Source: CAYQAJ01 sp964415245
GTDB taxonomy: Bacteria > Planctomycetota > Planctomycetia > Pirellulales > Pirellulaceae
DNA length: 5,860 nucleotides
Assembly: GCA_964415245.1 (NCBI GenBank)
Contig: CAYQAJ010000310.1
Span: 1 to 5,860 of the forward strand
Direction: 5' to 3'
The translations under genes were made by a program, and so were the position numbers. Shown in pieces: positions 1-4,494 of this stretch; position 1 is the first letter of the stretch; every line of letters starts with the position of its first letter. The notes below the pieces were generated by a model that did not search any database, was not told where the DNA came from, and saw nothing but the letters and a program-made list of their open reading frames with translations.

Positions 1-347
1 ACAAGAACAGCGACGCCGAGTTCAAAAAGCTGGCCAAGAAGCAAAGCTGCAACGTATGCCATATCAAAGGCAAACCGAAGACCAATCACAACGAATTCGG
101 CGACGCCCTGGAAGAGCTGATACCGGGTTCGGCCAAGGAGCGCCTGCAGACCGCTACCGACTTGGGTGAAGCAGCCAAGGAGGCCGAAATCGAGAAGCTC
201 ATTAAGGAGTTTGACGAAGCCCTCAAGAAGGTCGAAGGCATGAAGGCCTCCGACGGTTCCACCTACGGTCAGCGGTTGGCCAACCACCAGCTTCCCGTCG
301 ACCCCCCGGCTGACAATTCCGGCGACGACGACGATGACGACGAATAG
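1..347 (+). CDS. Small c-type cytochrome-like protein, C-terminal part (5' partial)
   Basis: The frame is open from the left edge (first full codon at position 3) to a TAG at 345-347, giving 114 visible residues; the start lies outside the window. The visible part contains one CxxCH motif (C-N-V-C-H, codons 48-62), the covalent heme c attachment signature. A lysine-rich segment surrounds it, then comes a charged helical stretch (about residues 54-80), a G-S-T-Y-G-Q-R-L segment and a tail of six aspartates plus glutamate. Proteins with a single CxxCH and a later (T)YGxRL segment are, as I recall, common as short uncharacterised planctomycete proteins; this is recalled resemblance, not a search result. 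If heme is attached, the protein must be exported, but the signal peptide cannot be seen. No obvious distal methionine ligand is present, so electron transfer is unproven. CxxCH can also occur by chance or bind metal. Confidence 0.75.
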   Translation, partial: KNSDAEFKKLAKKQSCNVCHIKGKPKTNHNEFGDALEELIPGSAKERLQTATDLGEAAKEAEIEKLIKEFDEALKKVEGMKASDGSTYGQRLANHQLPVDPPADNSGDDDDDDE

Positions 348-392
348 CCGGCGGCGACGGCTCGGCGCACTCTTGGGATGCAGAGATCGTCT

Positions 393-408
393 GAGGCCTT
401 CGGGCTTT
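393..408 (+). terminator. Weak hairpin terminator candidate after the CxxCH gene
   Basis: GAGGCC-TTCG-GGCTTT folds into a 6-bp stem with two G-U pairs and a stable UUCG tetraloop. It lies 46 nt after the stop of the upstream gene. The stem ends in three T residues but no long T-run follows, so termination strength is doubtful. Confidence 0.3.
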
Positions 409-440
409 CCGGAATCCATCCGTTGTCATGCGTATGGGAT

Positions 441-466
441 TGCCGTTTGCGCAGCGCTGCGCGGCA
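441..466. terminator. Palindromic hairpin between convergent genes, possible bidirectional terminator
   Basis: A perfect 14-bp palindrome (GCGCAGC followed by GCTGCGC, 449-462) is extended by TGCC at 441-444 pairing with GGCA at 463-466, leaving a 4-nt bulge. It sits between two converging genes (stops at 347 and 509), where a bidirectional terminator would be expected. There is no good T-run on either side, so this rests on structure and location only. Confidence 0.3.
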
Positions 467-508
467 GTTCCCCGTTGCGCGAAGAGTGCGTCGTCGTGCG
501 CCCCTCGC

Positions 509-1690
509 TTAGTCCACGCGTAACGAGACGTTCGCGCTAAAGGTCTGGCCGGGATTGAGCACGATCAATCCCGCTTCTTTCCGTTCGTCGATCCAATCGG
601 GGCTCGGCTTGTCGCGCCAGTCGACGTCCTCGTCGTCGTCCGATTCCTCGCTGGCGGCATCGTCGGAGTCGTAATCCAGATCGTTCCGCCATTCCTCATC
701 CTCGTCGGAGTCCCATTCGTCGCGTCCTTCATCACCAGATTCTTGGCTGGCACTTTGGGCCCATCGATTCCATTCCTTGCGCTCTTTCTCTCTCCACTGG
801 CGCTCCTTCGCTTCGAGCCAAATCGGGTCGAGACGAAACGCATCCGGCAGGCAACTGTACGGTTCGATGCAGACTGCGCTGCGGTGGGGCGGGTTGTAGA
901 CGACGATGAATTCAAACGAGCTGTCGAACGTCATGACGAGCGTCCGCCCACTGTGAGGATCGTGAAGCTCGGCTCGCGGATCGGCCGCTCGTGGCAACAG
1001 CGCGGTGAACACGTTGTCGAACTGCATGTCGCCCAGCCGCATGCCCTGCACCAGCGCCACGTGATCGCCCAGCGGCAGCGGCGTGCCCGTGACGATCATG
1101 TCCTTCAGTTCCCAACCGCTATAGACCGGCACGCGGGCCACGCACTGCTCGCCGCTTGTGCCTCCCAGCGGTATCGCGAAATAGGGATGTATGCCGCAAC
1201 CGAAGGGGAGCTCCTCGTCGCCCGTGTTCTTGACCCGCAGCCGCATCGTTAGCGTACCGCGATTGAGCTTGTATTGGGCGGTGATCTTAAAGTCCGAGGG
1301 CCACCGTGTCGCCAGCGTGGAATCGTCGACCGACGCCTGAAACACGCCCGTCACGCTGTGCGCCGATTGCTTTTCAATGCGCCATGGCCGGGTGTGCACG
1401 AAACCGTGAATGGAGTTGCCCAGCGCGTCGCCCGGTTCGAGCGGGTATTCCTTGCCCTCCCAACGCATCACGGCGCCCGCGATGCGGCCCGGAAAGGGAA
1501 ACAAGATCGGAATACCGCCGCGCGACGGCCGCTCGGTGCCCGATTCAAACCCGGGCGGCGCCCAGATGACGTCGATCGGCCCGCTCTCGGTCATGGCCTG
1601 ATAGCGGAAGCAGTTGAAGCCCTGGCTGGCCAGAATGCTGGCTCTGGCGCCGCTCTTGGCGTCGGTCAATTCGACGATTTGTGGCGACAA
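509..1690 (-). CDS. Aldose 1-epimerase (galactose mutarotase)-like protein with acidic insert
   Basis: This 393-residue protein resembles the GalM/YeaD-like superfamily (beta-sandwich carbohydrate-binding fold), which interconverts alpha and beta anomers of hexoses or hexose phosphates. Visible family landmarks are the P-F-P-G-R-I segment (65-70), I-H-G-F (His95), a GIHPYF segment (His168), Q-F-D-N (Asp225) and C-I-E-P-Y (Glu276). The histidines and Glu276 match the expected acid/base residues of GalM enzymes. The normal C-terminal strand (about 373-392, G-L-I-V-L-N-P-G) is present but is separated from the core by about 85 unusual residues (288-372) rich in Asp, Glu, Ser and Trp. The start is TTG, chosen because GGAGGAG lies 9 nt upstream and the N-terminal strands look complete. 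An internal ATG at 1594 would cut into the fold. The start overlaps the upstream membrane-protein frame by 146 nt. There is no signal peptide, so it is probably cytoplasmic. The substrate cannot be told from the sequence. Confidence 0.88.
   Translation of the reverse strand: MSPQIVELTDAKSGARASILASQGFNCFRYQAMTESGPIDVIWAPPGFESGTERPSRGGIPILFPFPGRIAGAVMRWEGKEYPLEPGDALGNSIHGFVHTRPWRIEKQSAHSVTGVFQASVDDSTLATRWPSDFKITAQYKLNRGTLTMRLRVKNTGDEELPFGCGIHPYFAIPLGGTSGEQCVARVPVYSGWELKDMIVTGTPLPLGDHVALVQGMRLGDMQFDNVFTALLPRAADPRAELHDPHSGRTLVMTFDSSFEFIVVYNPPHRSAVCIEPYSCLPDAFRLDPIWLEAKERQWREKERKEWNRWAQSASQESGDEGRDEWDSDEDEEWRNDLDYDSDDAASEESDDDEDVDWRDKPSPDWIDERKEAGLIVLNPGQTFSANVSLRVD
575..829 (-). other. Coding low-complexity acidic insert within the epimerase gene
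   Basis: Codons 288-372 of the epimerase encode first a charged helical stretch (W-L-E-A-K-E-R-Q-W-R and similar) and then an Asp/Glu/Ser-rich part punctuated by tryptophans (E-W-D-S-D-E-D-E-E-W). On the DNA level it contains runs of GAC/GAG/GAT-type codons (visible as tcgtcgtcg on the plus strand near 630), consistent with growth by triplet slippage. The reading frame stays intact and returns to family sequence at about residue 373. Confidence 0.8.
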
Positions 1691-2753
1691 AGTGTTGGAC
1701 TCCTCCGTGCCAGATGTATCGCGATCGCACCACGTCGATCGAGTCGGCGCTATTCGAAGACCTCGCGCGTGCGCCCTCGTCGGTGTTACTGCGCGGTTTT
1801 CCTCGTTCGAGTACGGCGGTCATCAAAAGCATGACCACCACCAGCCCGGCCACCGCGCCGGCCATGTTAACCGGGCGCACGTCGCCCAGCGACAGGGCAG
1901 CCAGCGGATGCAGCCAAGCCAGCACGCCCAGCACCGCCGCCCCCAAGAGTCCGGTGGCCACGAGGTCGCCCCCCAACACGCGCCCCTGCACGTCCGGTGC
2001 CAGCTCCGCTGCGATCCAGATACCCACGGGAAACTGCAACAGCACGGCCACCAGTGCCACGCGTGCGCCGAACCTGGCGACACCCGCATTCTGTTTTGCC
2101 CTCTCGCCCGCATTCTTGTCGGCACTTTCACCCGCGCTTTGGCCTGCGCCCCTACGTTTCAGCTCCCGCCATGCCCACGGCAATAGCATGATGCCTCCGG
2201 CGGCCAGCGCTGCCAGCCAGAAGTGCATGGTGCGCGAGAGCACTTCCCCTTCCATCATGAGGTGGCGAAACGCGGTCGCGTCGATCGCCTCGCCACCCGA
2301 TCCCGCCGCCACTTGCCGCGACAGCACGACGAACAGGAAAGGAAAGTGGTACAGCAGGTTGGTTCCGGCCGCCAGCGGCAAGAGCGTGCGAATCGCTCGG
2401 TGCCAGACGGCCGGACGCGGGGCCAGCTTCCACCAGATCACGTGCCCAGCCATGCACGCGGCGGAAAACACAAGCTCCCACACGCCGAAGAAAACTTTCG
2501 AGGCTAACTGCCGCACGACGACGTCGCGCATGGCGTCGTCCCACAGCAGCGCGCCCACGAAAAGCCCGACCACCGTACCGGCCGCCAACAGCGCGAGCGC
2601 GGCGGTCTGCAGATAGCGACCGGCGCGGCCCGACGCCCCGTCGCCGCGTGCCTCGCGCCACTCGAGTGGAACGCACAGCAGCGGCCCCCCCGTCGCGGCG
2701 GCGACGCACAACAGATGAAACGCCAAAAGCAGAATCAAGACCAGACTCGTCAC
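1545..2753 (-). CDS. Multi-pass membrane protein of unknown function, C-terminus probably frameshifted
   Basis: I do not recognise a named family. The 402-residue frame has about eight hydrophobic segments (roughly 3-27, 48-70, 88-107, 121-144, 176-196, 228-250, 264-284, 296-315), so it is an inner-membrane protein. Histidines fall in or beside several of them (His13, His104, His136, His177, His282), which would suit heme b or metal binding; that is inference. The loop between segments 5 and 6 (202-224) carries a degenerate N/S-A-G-E-x repeat. After residue 319 the character changes: about 83 hydrophilic residues with no membrane segment, the last 48 of them simply another frame of the epimerase gene. 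One extra A in the AAAA run at 1797-1800 would instead end the protein at a TAA (1786-1788), after T-A-Q, and leave a normal gap before the epimerase. The GTG start has only a weak upstream GGCAGA; no in-frame start lies further upstream. It is probably co-transcribed with the downstream epimerase. Confidence 0.75.
   Translation of the reverse strand: MTSLVLILLLAFHLLCVAAATGGPLLCVPLEWREARGDGASGRAGRYLQTAALALLAAGTVVGLFVGALLWDDAMRDVVVRQLASKVFFGVWELVFSAACMAGHVIWWKLAPRPAVWHRAIRTLLPLAAGTNLLYHFPFLFVVLSRQVAAGSGGEAIDATAFRHLMMEGEVLSRTMHFWLAALAAGGIMLLPWAWRELKRRGAGQSAGESADKNAGERAKQNAGVARFGARVALVAVLLQFPVGIWIAAELAPDVQGRVLGGDLVATGLLGAAVLGVLAWLHPLAALSLGDVRPVNMAGAVAGLVVVMLLMTAVLERGKPRSNTDEGARARSSNSADSIDVVRSRYIWHGGVQHFVATNRRIDRRQERRQSQHSGQPGLQLLPLSGHDRERADRRHLGAARV
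1700..1706 (-). promoter_or_regulatory. Shine-Dalgarno for the epimerase TTG start
   Basis: On the minus strand GGAGGAG is followed by 9 nt and then TTG at 1690. This near-perfect anti-16S match decides the non-ATG start of the epimerase. It also shows that translation starts independently here, even though the upstream frame runs through it. Confidence 0.7.
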
Positions 2754-2760
2754 TCTGCCA

Positions 2761-2774
2761 CGCGCTTTAGCGCG
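2761..2774. other. Inverted repeat just upstream of the membrane-protein start
   Basis: CGCGCT-TT-AGCGCG (plus strand) is a perfect 6-bp inverted repeat 8 nt upstream of the GTG at 2753. On the transcript side it lies between a purine-rich GGGGAGG (2775-2781) and the start codon. A hairpin here could affect initiation or could be a protein-binding site; no direct evidence supports either. Confidence 0.3.
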
Positions 2775-2802
2775 CCTCCCCGTGCCTACGTGCGCGCATC
2801 AC

Positions 2803-2866
2803 CGCGTCCGCGTGTCGCCGCGTCCGCGTGTCGCCGCGTCCCCGTGTCCCCGTGTCGCCGCGTCAA
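2803..2866. repeat. Octanucleotide tandem repeat, eight CGYGTCNN units
   Basis: Eight consecutive 8-bp units can be read: CGCGTCCG, CGTGTCGC, CGCGTCCG, CGTGTCGC, CGCGTCCC, CGTGTCCC, CGTGTCGC, CGCGTCAA. Positions 1, 2, 4-6 of the unit are invariant (C, G, G, T, C); position 3 is C or T; the last two vary. Degenerate units (CGTGCCTA, CGTGCGCG) lie just upstream at 2781-2796. The array lies between genes and ends at the scaffold gap region. Similar octamer strings are, as I recall, scattered in planctomycete genomes; a genome-wide count would settle this. Confidence 0.85.
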
Positions 2867-2896
2867 TGATCTTTCCCGTTTCAGTGTCGCACCATT
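2842..2896 (+). repeat. 55-bp direct repeat, copy 1 (left of gap)
   Basis: This 55-bp segment, which contains the last octamer units and a unique-looking tail ending in CGCACCATT, is identical base for base to 2997-3051. The two copies abut the two edges of the N run exactly. Confidence 0.95.
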
Positions 2897-2996
2897 NNNN
2901 NNNNNNNNNNNNNNNNNNNNNNNNNNNNNNNNNNNNNNNNNNNNNNNNNNNNNNNNNNNNNNNNNNNNNNNNNNNNNNNNNNNNNNNNNNNNNNNN
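2897..2996. other. Scaffold gap of exactly 100 N
   Basis: There are one hundred undetermined bases, a conventional placeholder length for a gap of unknown size. The flanks are the two identical 55-bp copies, so the gap sits inside or beside an unresolved repeat and the true distance may be zero, negative or large. Confidence 0.99.
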
Positions 2997-3051
2997 CCGT
3001 GTCCCCGTGTCGCCGCGTCAATGATCTTTCCCGTTTCAGTGTCGCACCATT
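2997..3051 (+). repeat. 55-bp direct repeat, copy 2 (right of gap)
   Basis: Identical to 2842-2896. It includes three octamer units (2998-3021: CGTGTCCC, CGTGTCGC, CGCGTCAA) followed by the same 30-bp tail. To the right of position 3051 the sequence is new. Confidence 0.95.
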
Positions 3052-3148
3052 GTATCGAGACGCGCCGCCGGCTGCTCGGTGTGATCACAGCGCGTGAACG
3101 GGCGGCGGATGGCTTGTCGCCCATTATTGCCGCCGCCACCATGCCGCG

Positions 3149-3178
3149 TTGACACCTGTGCGGGCGGCGACCTACGAT
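3149..3178 (+). promoter_or_regulatory. Sigma-70-like promoter candidate upstream of tRNA-Val
   Basis: A perfect TTGACA (3149-3154) is followed after 18 nt by TACGAT (3173-3178, four of six matches to TATAAT). Transcription would start near 3185 and give a leader of roughly 155 nt before the tRNA, to be removed by processing. No better promoter is visible nearer the tRNA. Confidence 0.4.
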
Positions 3179-3188
3179 GAACGCGCGA

Positions 3189-3227
3189 TTGTCGCCGGCG
3201 GGCAGACAGTTGTCGCCGGCGGACAGA
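3189..3227 (+). repeat. Two-copy 21-bp-period direct repeat
   Basis: TTGTCGCCGGCGGGCAGA (3189-3206) recurs as TTGTCGCCGGCGGACAGA (3210-3227), with one mismatch in 18 and a 21-bp period. The core contains the palindrome GCCGGC. Its role is unknown; it lies between the promoter candidate and the tRNA. Confidence 0.6.
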
Positions 3228-3340
3228 ATGGATCGTTGCAGCCGAATTTCACCGGCTCGGCATCGTCGCCGGACGACGAGAACACCCCCGAAGTGGCGTC
3301 GATTGTCGCGGTCGACACCGCACCGCGGCCGCGGCAGTGC

Positions 3341-3414
3341 GGGCGATTAGCTCAGTTGGTTAGAGCGTCGGACTTACATTCCGAAGGTCGGGGGTTCGAG
3401 CCCCTCATCGCCCA
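3341..3414 (+). tRNA. tRNA-Val, anticodon UAC
   Basis: A complete cloverleaf can be drawn. The acceptor stem GGGCGAT (3341-3347) pairs with ATCGCCC (3407-3413) over all seven positions. The D stem is GCTC/GAGC (3350-3353, 3363-3366) and the D loop contains GG. The anticodon stem TCGGA/TCCGA (3368-3372, 3380-3384) encloses the loop CTTACAT with anticodon TAC at 3375-3377, reading GUA and, by wobble, other valine codons. The variable loop is AGGTC. The T stem is GGGGG/CCCTC with one G-U pair, and the T loop is TTCGAGC. The discriminator base is A3414, as expected for valine. CCA is not encoded, so a CCA-adding enzyme must supply it. No other tRNA is next to it. Confidence 0.97.
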
Positions 3415-3649
3415 CTGACTTCCGCGGTACGGTCGCCAGAAAGGAACCGACCAGTTCCACATCAAGCGAGCGCCCCCGACGTTTCTCGCTCATTTGCCGA
3501 CTCGTTACAATCGAGTTCGCGAAGTGGGGTCACCTCATAGGCGCCGGTGACCGCGGCAGCGTGCTTCGCCATTCCTTCAAAAACCAGCTCACGCCGCATG
3601 CCCGGGACGGTGGTATAGCGATTCCGTGTTGCCAGGGTCGGATTCTGCA

Positions 3650-4048
3650 CTACCGCGCCGCCTCCACGGCCACGGCGCGGATGAAGTCGCTCATTCCGAC
3701 GAATCCCTTGCGCTTCGCGGCCGCCTCCAACAGCATCCGCTCTTCGGCCGAGAGTCGCACGTTCACTTGTTCGGTGCGCTGGCCGCTGATGGCGGGCGCG
3801 GGGGGATTCTCGCCGGTTTCGATCAGTGTCGCGACGGCCAGAACCAGCGCCTCGCGCGTGTCCTTGATGCACGCTTCGGGCGACTTGCCGTCGCCGAATA
3901 CCAGGGGCATTTCCAGTCCGCGTCCGTACCAGTGCCCTTCCTCAGCGTGCACTACCACTTGATACTCGCCCGCCAACTTGCGCGCCCGAGCCAACACCTT
4001 CGGGTCAAACGCCCGGCGGGGGTTTTTCTTGTTGTTCTTGCTGGCCAT
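3650..4048 (-). CDS. hicB: HicB-family antitoxin with C-terminal ribbon-helix-helix domain
   Basis: This 132-residue protein is the antitoxin partner of the HicA mRNA interferase. After a basic N-terminus (1-24), residues 29-80 match the partial RNase H-like HicB fold: Y-Q-V-V-V-H, then W-Y-G-R-G-L-E-M-P, a D-G-K-S-P-E turn and the helix C-I-K-D-T-R-E-A-L. This part caps the toxin. A proline-rich linker (81-86) leads to a ribbon-helix-helix segment (92-130): strand E-Q-V-N-V-R-L-S, then two helices ending S-D-F-I-R-A. That segment should bind the operator DNA as a dimer and autorepress. The gene overlaps hicA by 44 nt, typical of co-translated toxin-antitoxin pairs. The start is uncertain: ATG 4048 has GGAG only 1 nt away, while ATG 4081 would add 11 basic or small residues and lengthen the overlap to 77 nt. 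The frame continues open further upstream, but that part is only a shadow of hicA. Confidence 0.9.
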   Translation of the reverse strand: MASKNNKKNPRRAFDPKVLARARKLAGEYQVVVHAEEGHWYGRGLEMPLVFGDGKSPEACIKDTREALVLAVATLIETGENPPAPAISGQRTEQVNVRLSAEERMLLEAAAKRKGFVGMSDFIRAVAVEAAR

Positions 4049-4235
4049 GCTCCTGGCAGAGCTTTTCGATTTGGCGGACATAGAAGGCCTTGACCTTGCC
4101 TTGTTGCACGGGAACGACGACCAGTGGACTCTCGTGCTTCGTAAAACAGTGGTGCGAACCCCGGATGCGAGCCAACCGATACCCGGCGCGTTCCAACATC
4201 CCCGGCACCACGGCAAACCGTACTTCACTGGCCAT
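4005..4235 (-). CDS. hicA: HicA-family mRNA interferase toxin
   Basis: This 76-residue protein is of the usual HicA size, with a dsRNA-binding-like fold that cleaves mRNA independently of the ribosome. Key features are the N-terminal helix with E-R-A-G-Y (15-19), the R-G-S-H-H segment (25-29) in which His28 corresponds to the catalytic histidine of the G-S-H motif, a strand L-V-V-V-P-V (38-43) and the segment F-Y-V-R-Q-I-E (51-57) in place of the common G-T-L-x-x-I-L. The last 15 or so residues are a Gln/Glu-rich tail lying over the start of hicB. It is the first gene of the pair, as in the canonical hicAB order. The start ATG at 4235 is 6 nt downstream of a palindromic promoter region. Everything required for activity seems intact, so this is probably a functional module, although activity is not shown here. 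Confidence 0.9.
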   Translation of the reverse strand: MASEVRFAVVPGMLERAGYRLARIRGSHHCFTKHESPLVVVPVQQGKVKAFYVRQIEKLCQEHGQQEQQEKPPPGV

Positions 4236-4240
4236 TGGGA

Positions 4241-4268
4241 AGTATATCCTACGCTATACGAAAAGCAA
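4241..4268 (-). promoter_or_regulatory. hicAB promoter with palindromic operator candidate
   Basis: On the minus strand TTGCTT (4268-4263) is followed after 16 nt by TATACT (4246-4241), only 5 nt before the hicA ATG, which would make the mRNA nearly leaderless. The stretch 4242-4259 (plus strand GTATA, 8 nt, TATAC) is an 18-bp imperfect palindrome with 7 of 9 symmetrical pairs and overlaps the -10 element. This is where a dimeric RHH antitoxin such as HicB would bind to repress. An alternative reading is a transcript starting further upstream that uses AGGA (11 nt before the ATG) as ribosome site. Confidence 0.45.
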
Positions 4269-4383
4269 GTCGCCCTCCGCGCATCGCAATCCATCGGGTA
4301 CGTGGGACGGCGATTGGGTTAAACGGGCCACACACTGAAGGAGCCCGACGATCCCAACTTTTGCCGCCGAAAACCGGGCGGAG

Positions 4384-4412
4384 TTGTCAAAAGAATTCCA
4401 GCAGTGAACAAT
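4384..4412 (+). promoter_or_regulatory. Sigma-70-like promoter candidate for ispG
   Basis: TTGTCA (4384-4389, five of six matches to TTGACA) is followed after exactly 17 nt by AACAAT (4407-4412, four of six). The start of transcription would be near 4419, giving a leader of about 75 nt to the ispG start codon. The surrounding sequence is locally AT-richer than its neighbours. Confidence 0.4.
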
Positions 4413-4432
4413 AGGTCGAGCGTCGCGTGAAC

Positions 4433-4451
4433 CTGCTGAGTTATCAGCGAG
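4433..4451 (+). other. Leader hairpin upstream of ispG
   Basis: CTGCTGA-GTTA-TCAGC-G-AG forms a 7-bp stem with a one-base bulge (G4449) and a four-base loop. It lies inside the predicted 5' leader and ends 28 nt before the ribosome site. It does not block the ribosome site itself and resembles no riboswitch I know; it may be incidental. Confidence 0.25.
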
Positions 4452-4479
4452 CAGTTCTGCCGGACCGCCGTGCTTGGCT

Positions 4480-4485
4480 GAGGAG
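4480..4485 (+). promoter_or_regulatory. Shine-Dalgarno that fixes the ispG TTG start
   Basis: GAGGAG is followed by 9 nt (TGCTATATC) and then TTG at 4495. A farther-upstream in-frame TTG at 4474 has no ribosome site in front of it and would place GAGGAG inside the coding sequence, so 4495 is preferred. Confidence 0.65.
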
Positions 4486-4494
4486 TGCTATATC

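Larger units (their letters stand above)
3052..3340. other. Intergenic region upstream of tRNA-Val, no convincing gene
   Basis: Frames are open here on both strands but none shows recognisable family sequence, a good ribosome site or an end before the tRNA. The plus-strand frame from 3149 runs straight through the tRNA gene, which argues against it. The stretch holds a promoter candidate (3149-3178), a 21-bp-period repeat (3189-3227) and a 12-bp palindrome CCGCGGCCGCGG (3323-3334). Confidence 0.6.

Noticed and set aside
743..1252. Long plus-strand frame opposite the epimerase (and the similar one at 1274-1834)
   Set aside because: These are antisense shadows typical of GC-rich coding DNA. 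The minus-strand frame has clear family motifs and a ribosome site.
2781..3051. The repeated blocks around the gap as a CRISPR array
   Set aside because: The units are 8 bp in tandem with no spacers. The longer 55-bp copies occur only twice and abut an N run. No cas genes are present.
2786..3142. Minus-strand frame across the repeat and gap
   Set aside because: It includes 34 undetermined residues and a translated octamer repeat, with no gene-like features.
3341..3414. tRNA-Val as an integration site, with the stretch up to ispG as a genomic island
   Set aside because: I found no second copy of the tRNA 3' end (the T-arm and acceptor sequence) in the window and no integrase. hicAB alone is not sufficient evidence.
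3149..3418. An 89-codon plus-strand frame ending in a R-L-A-Q-L-V-R-A-S-D type peptide
   Set aside because: The end of the frame is the tRNA-Val gene read as protein, a well-known false call. The part before it has no family resemblance and no ribosome site.
3431..3458. Small stems after tRNA-Val (GGTCG/CGACC and GGAAC/GTTCC) as a terminator
   Set aside because: They are only 5 bp, mutually exclusive and without a T-run, so too weak to call.
4082..4294. N-terminal extension of the HicB frame upstream to 4294
   Set aside because: This part overlaps nearly all of hicA in another frame, is rich in Cys/Trp/Arg with no antitoxin resemblance, and lacks a ribosome site.
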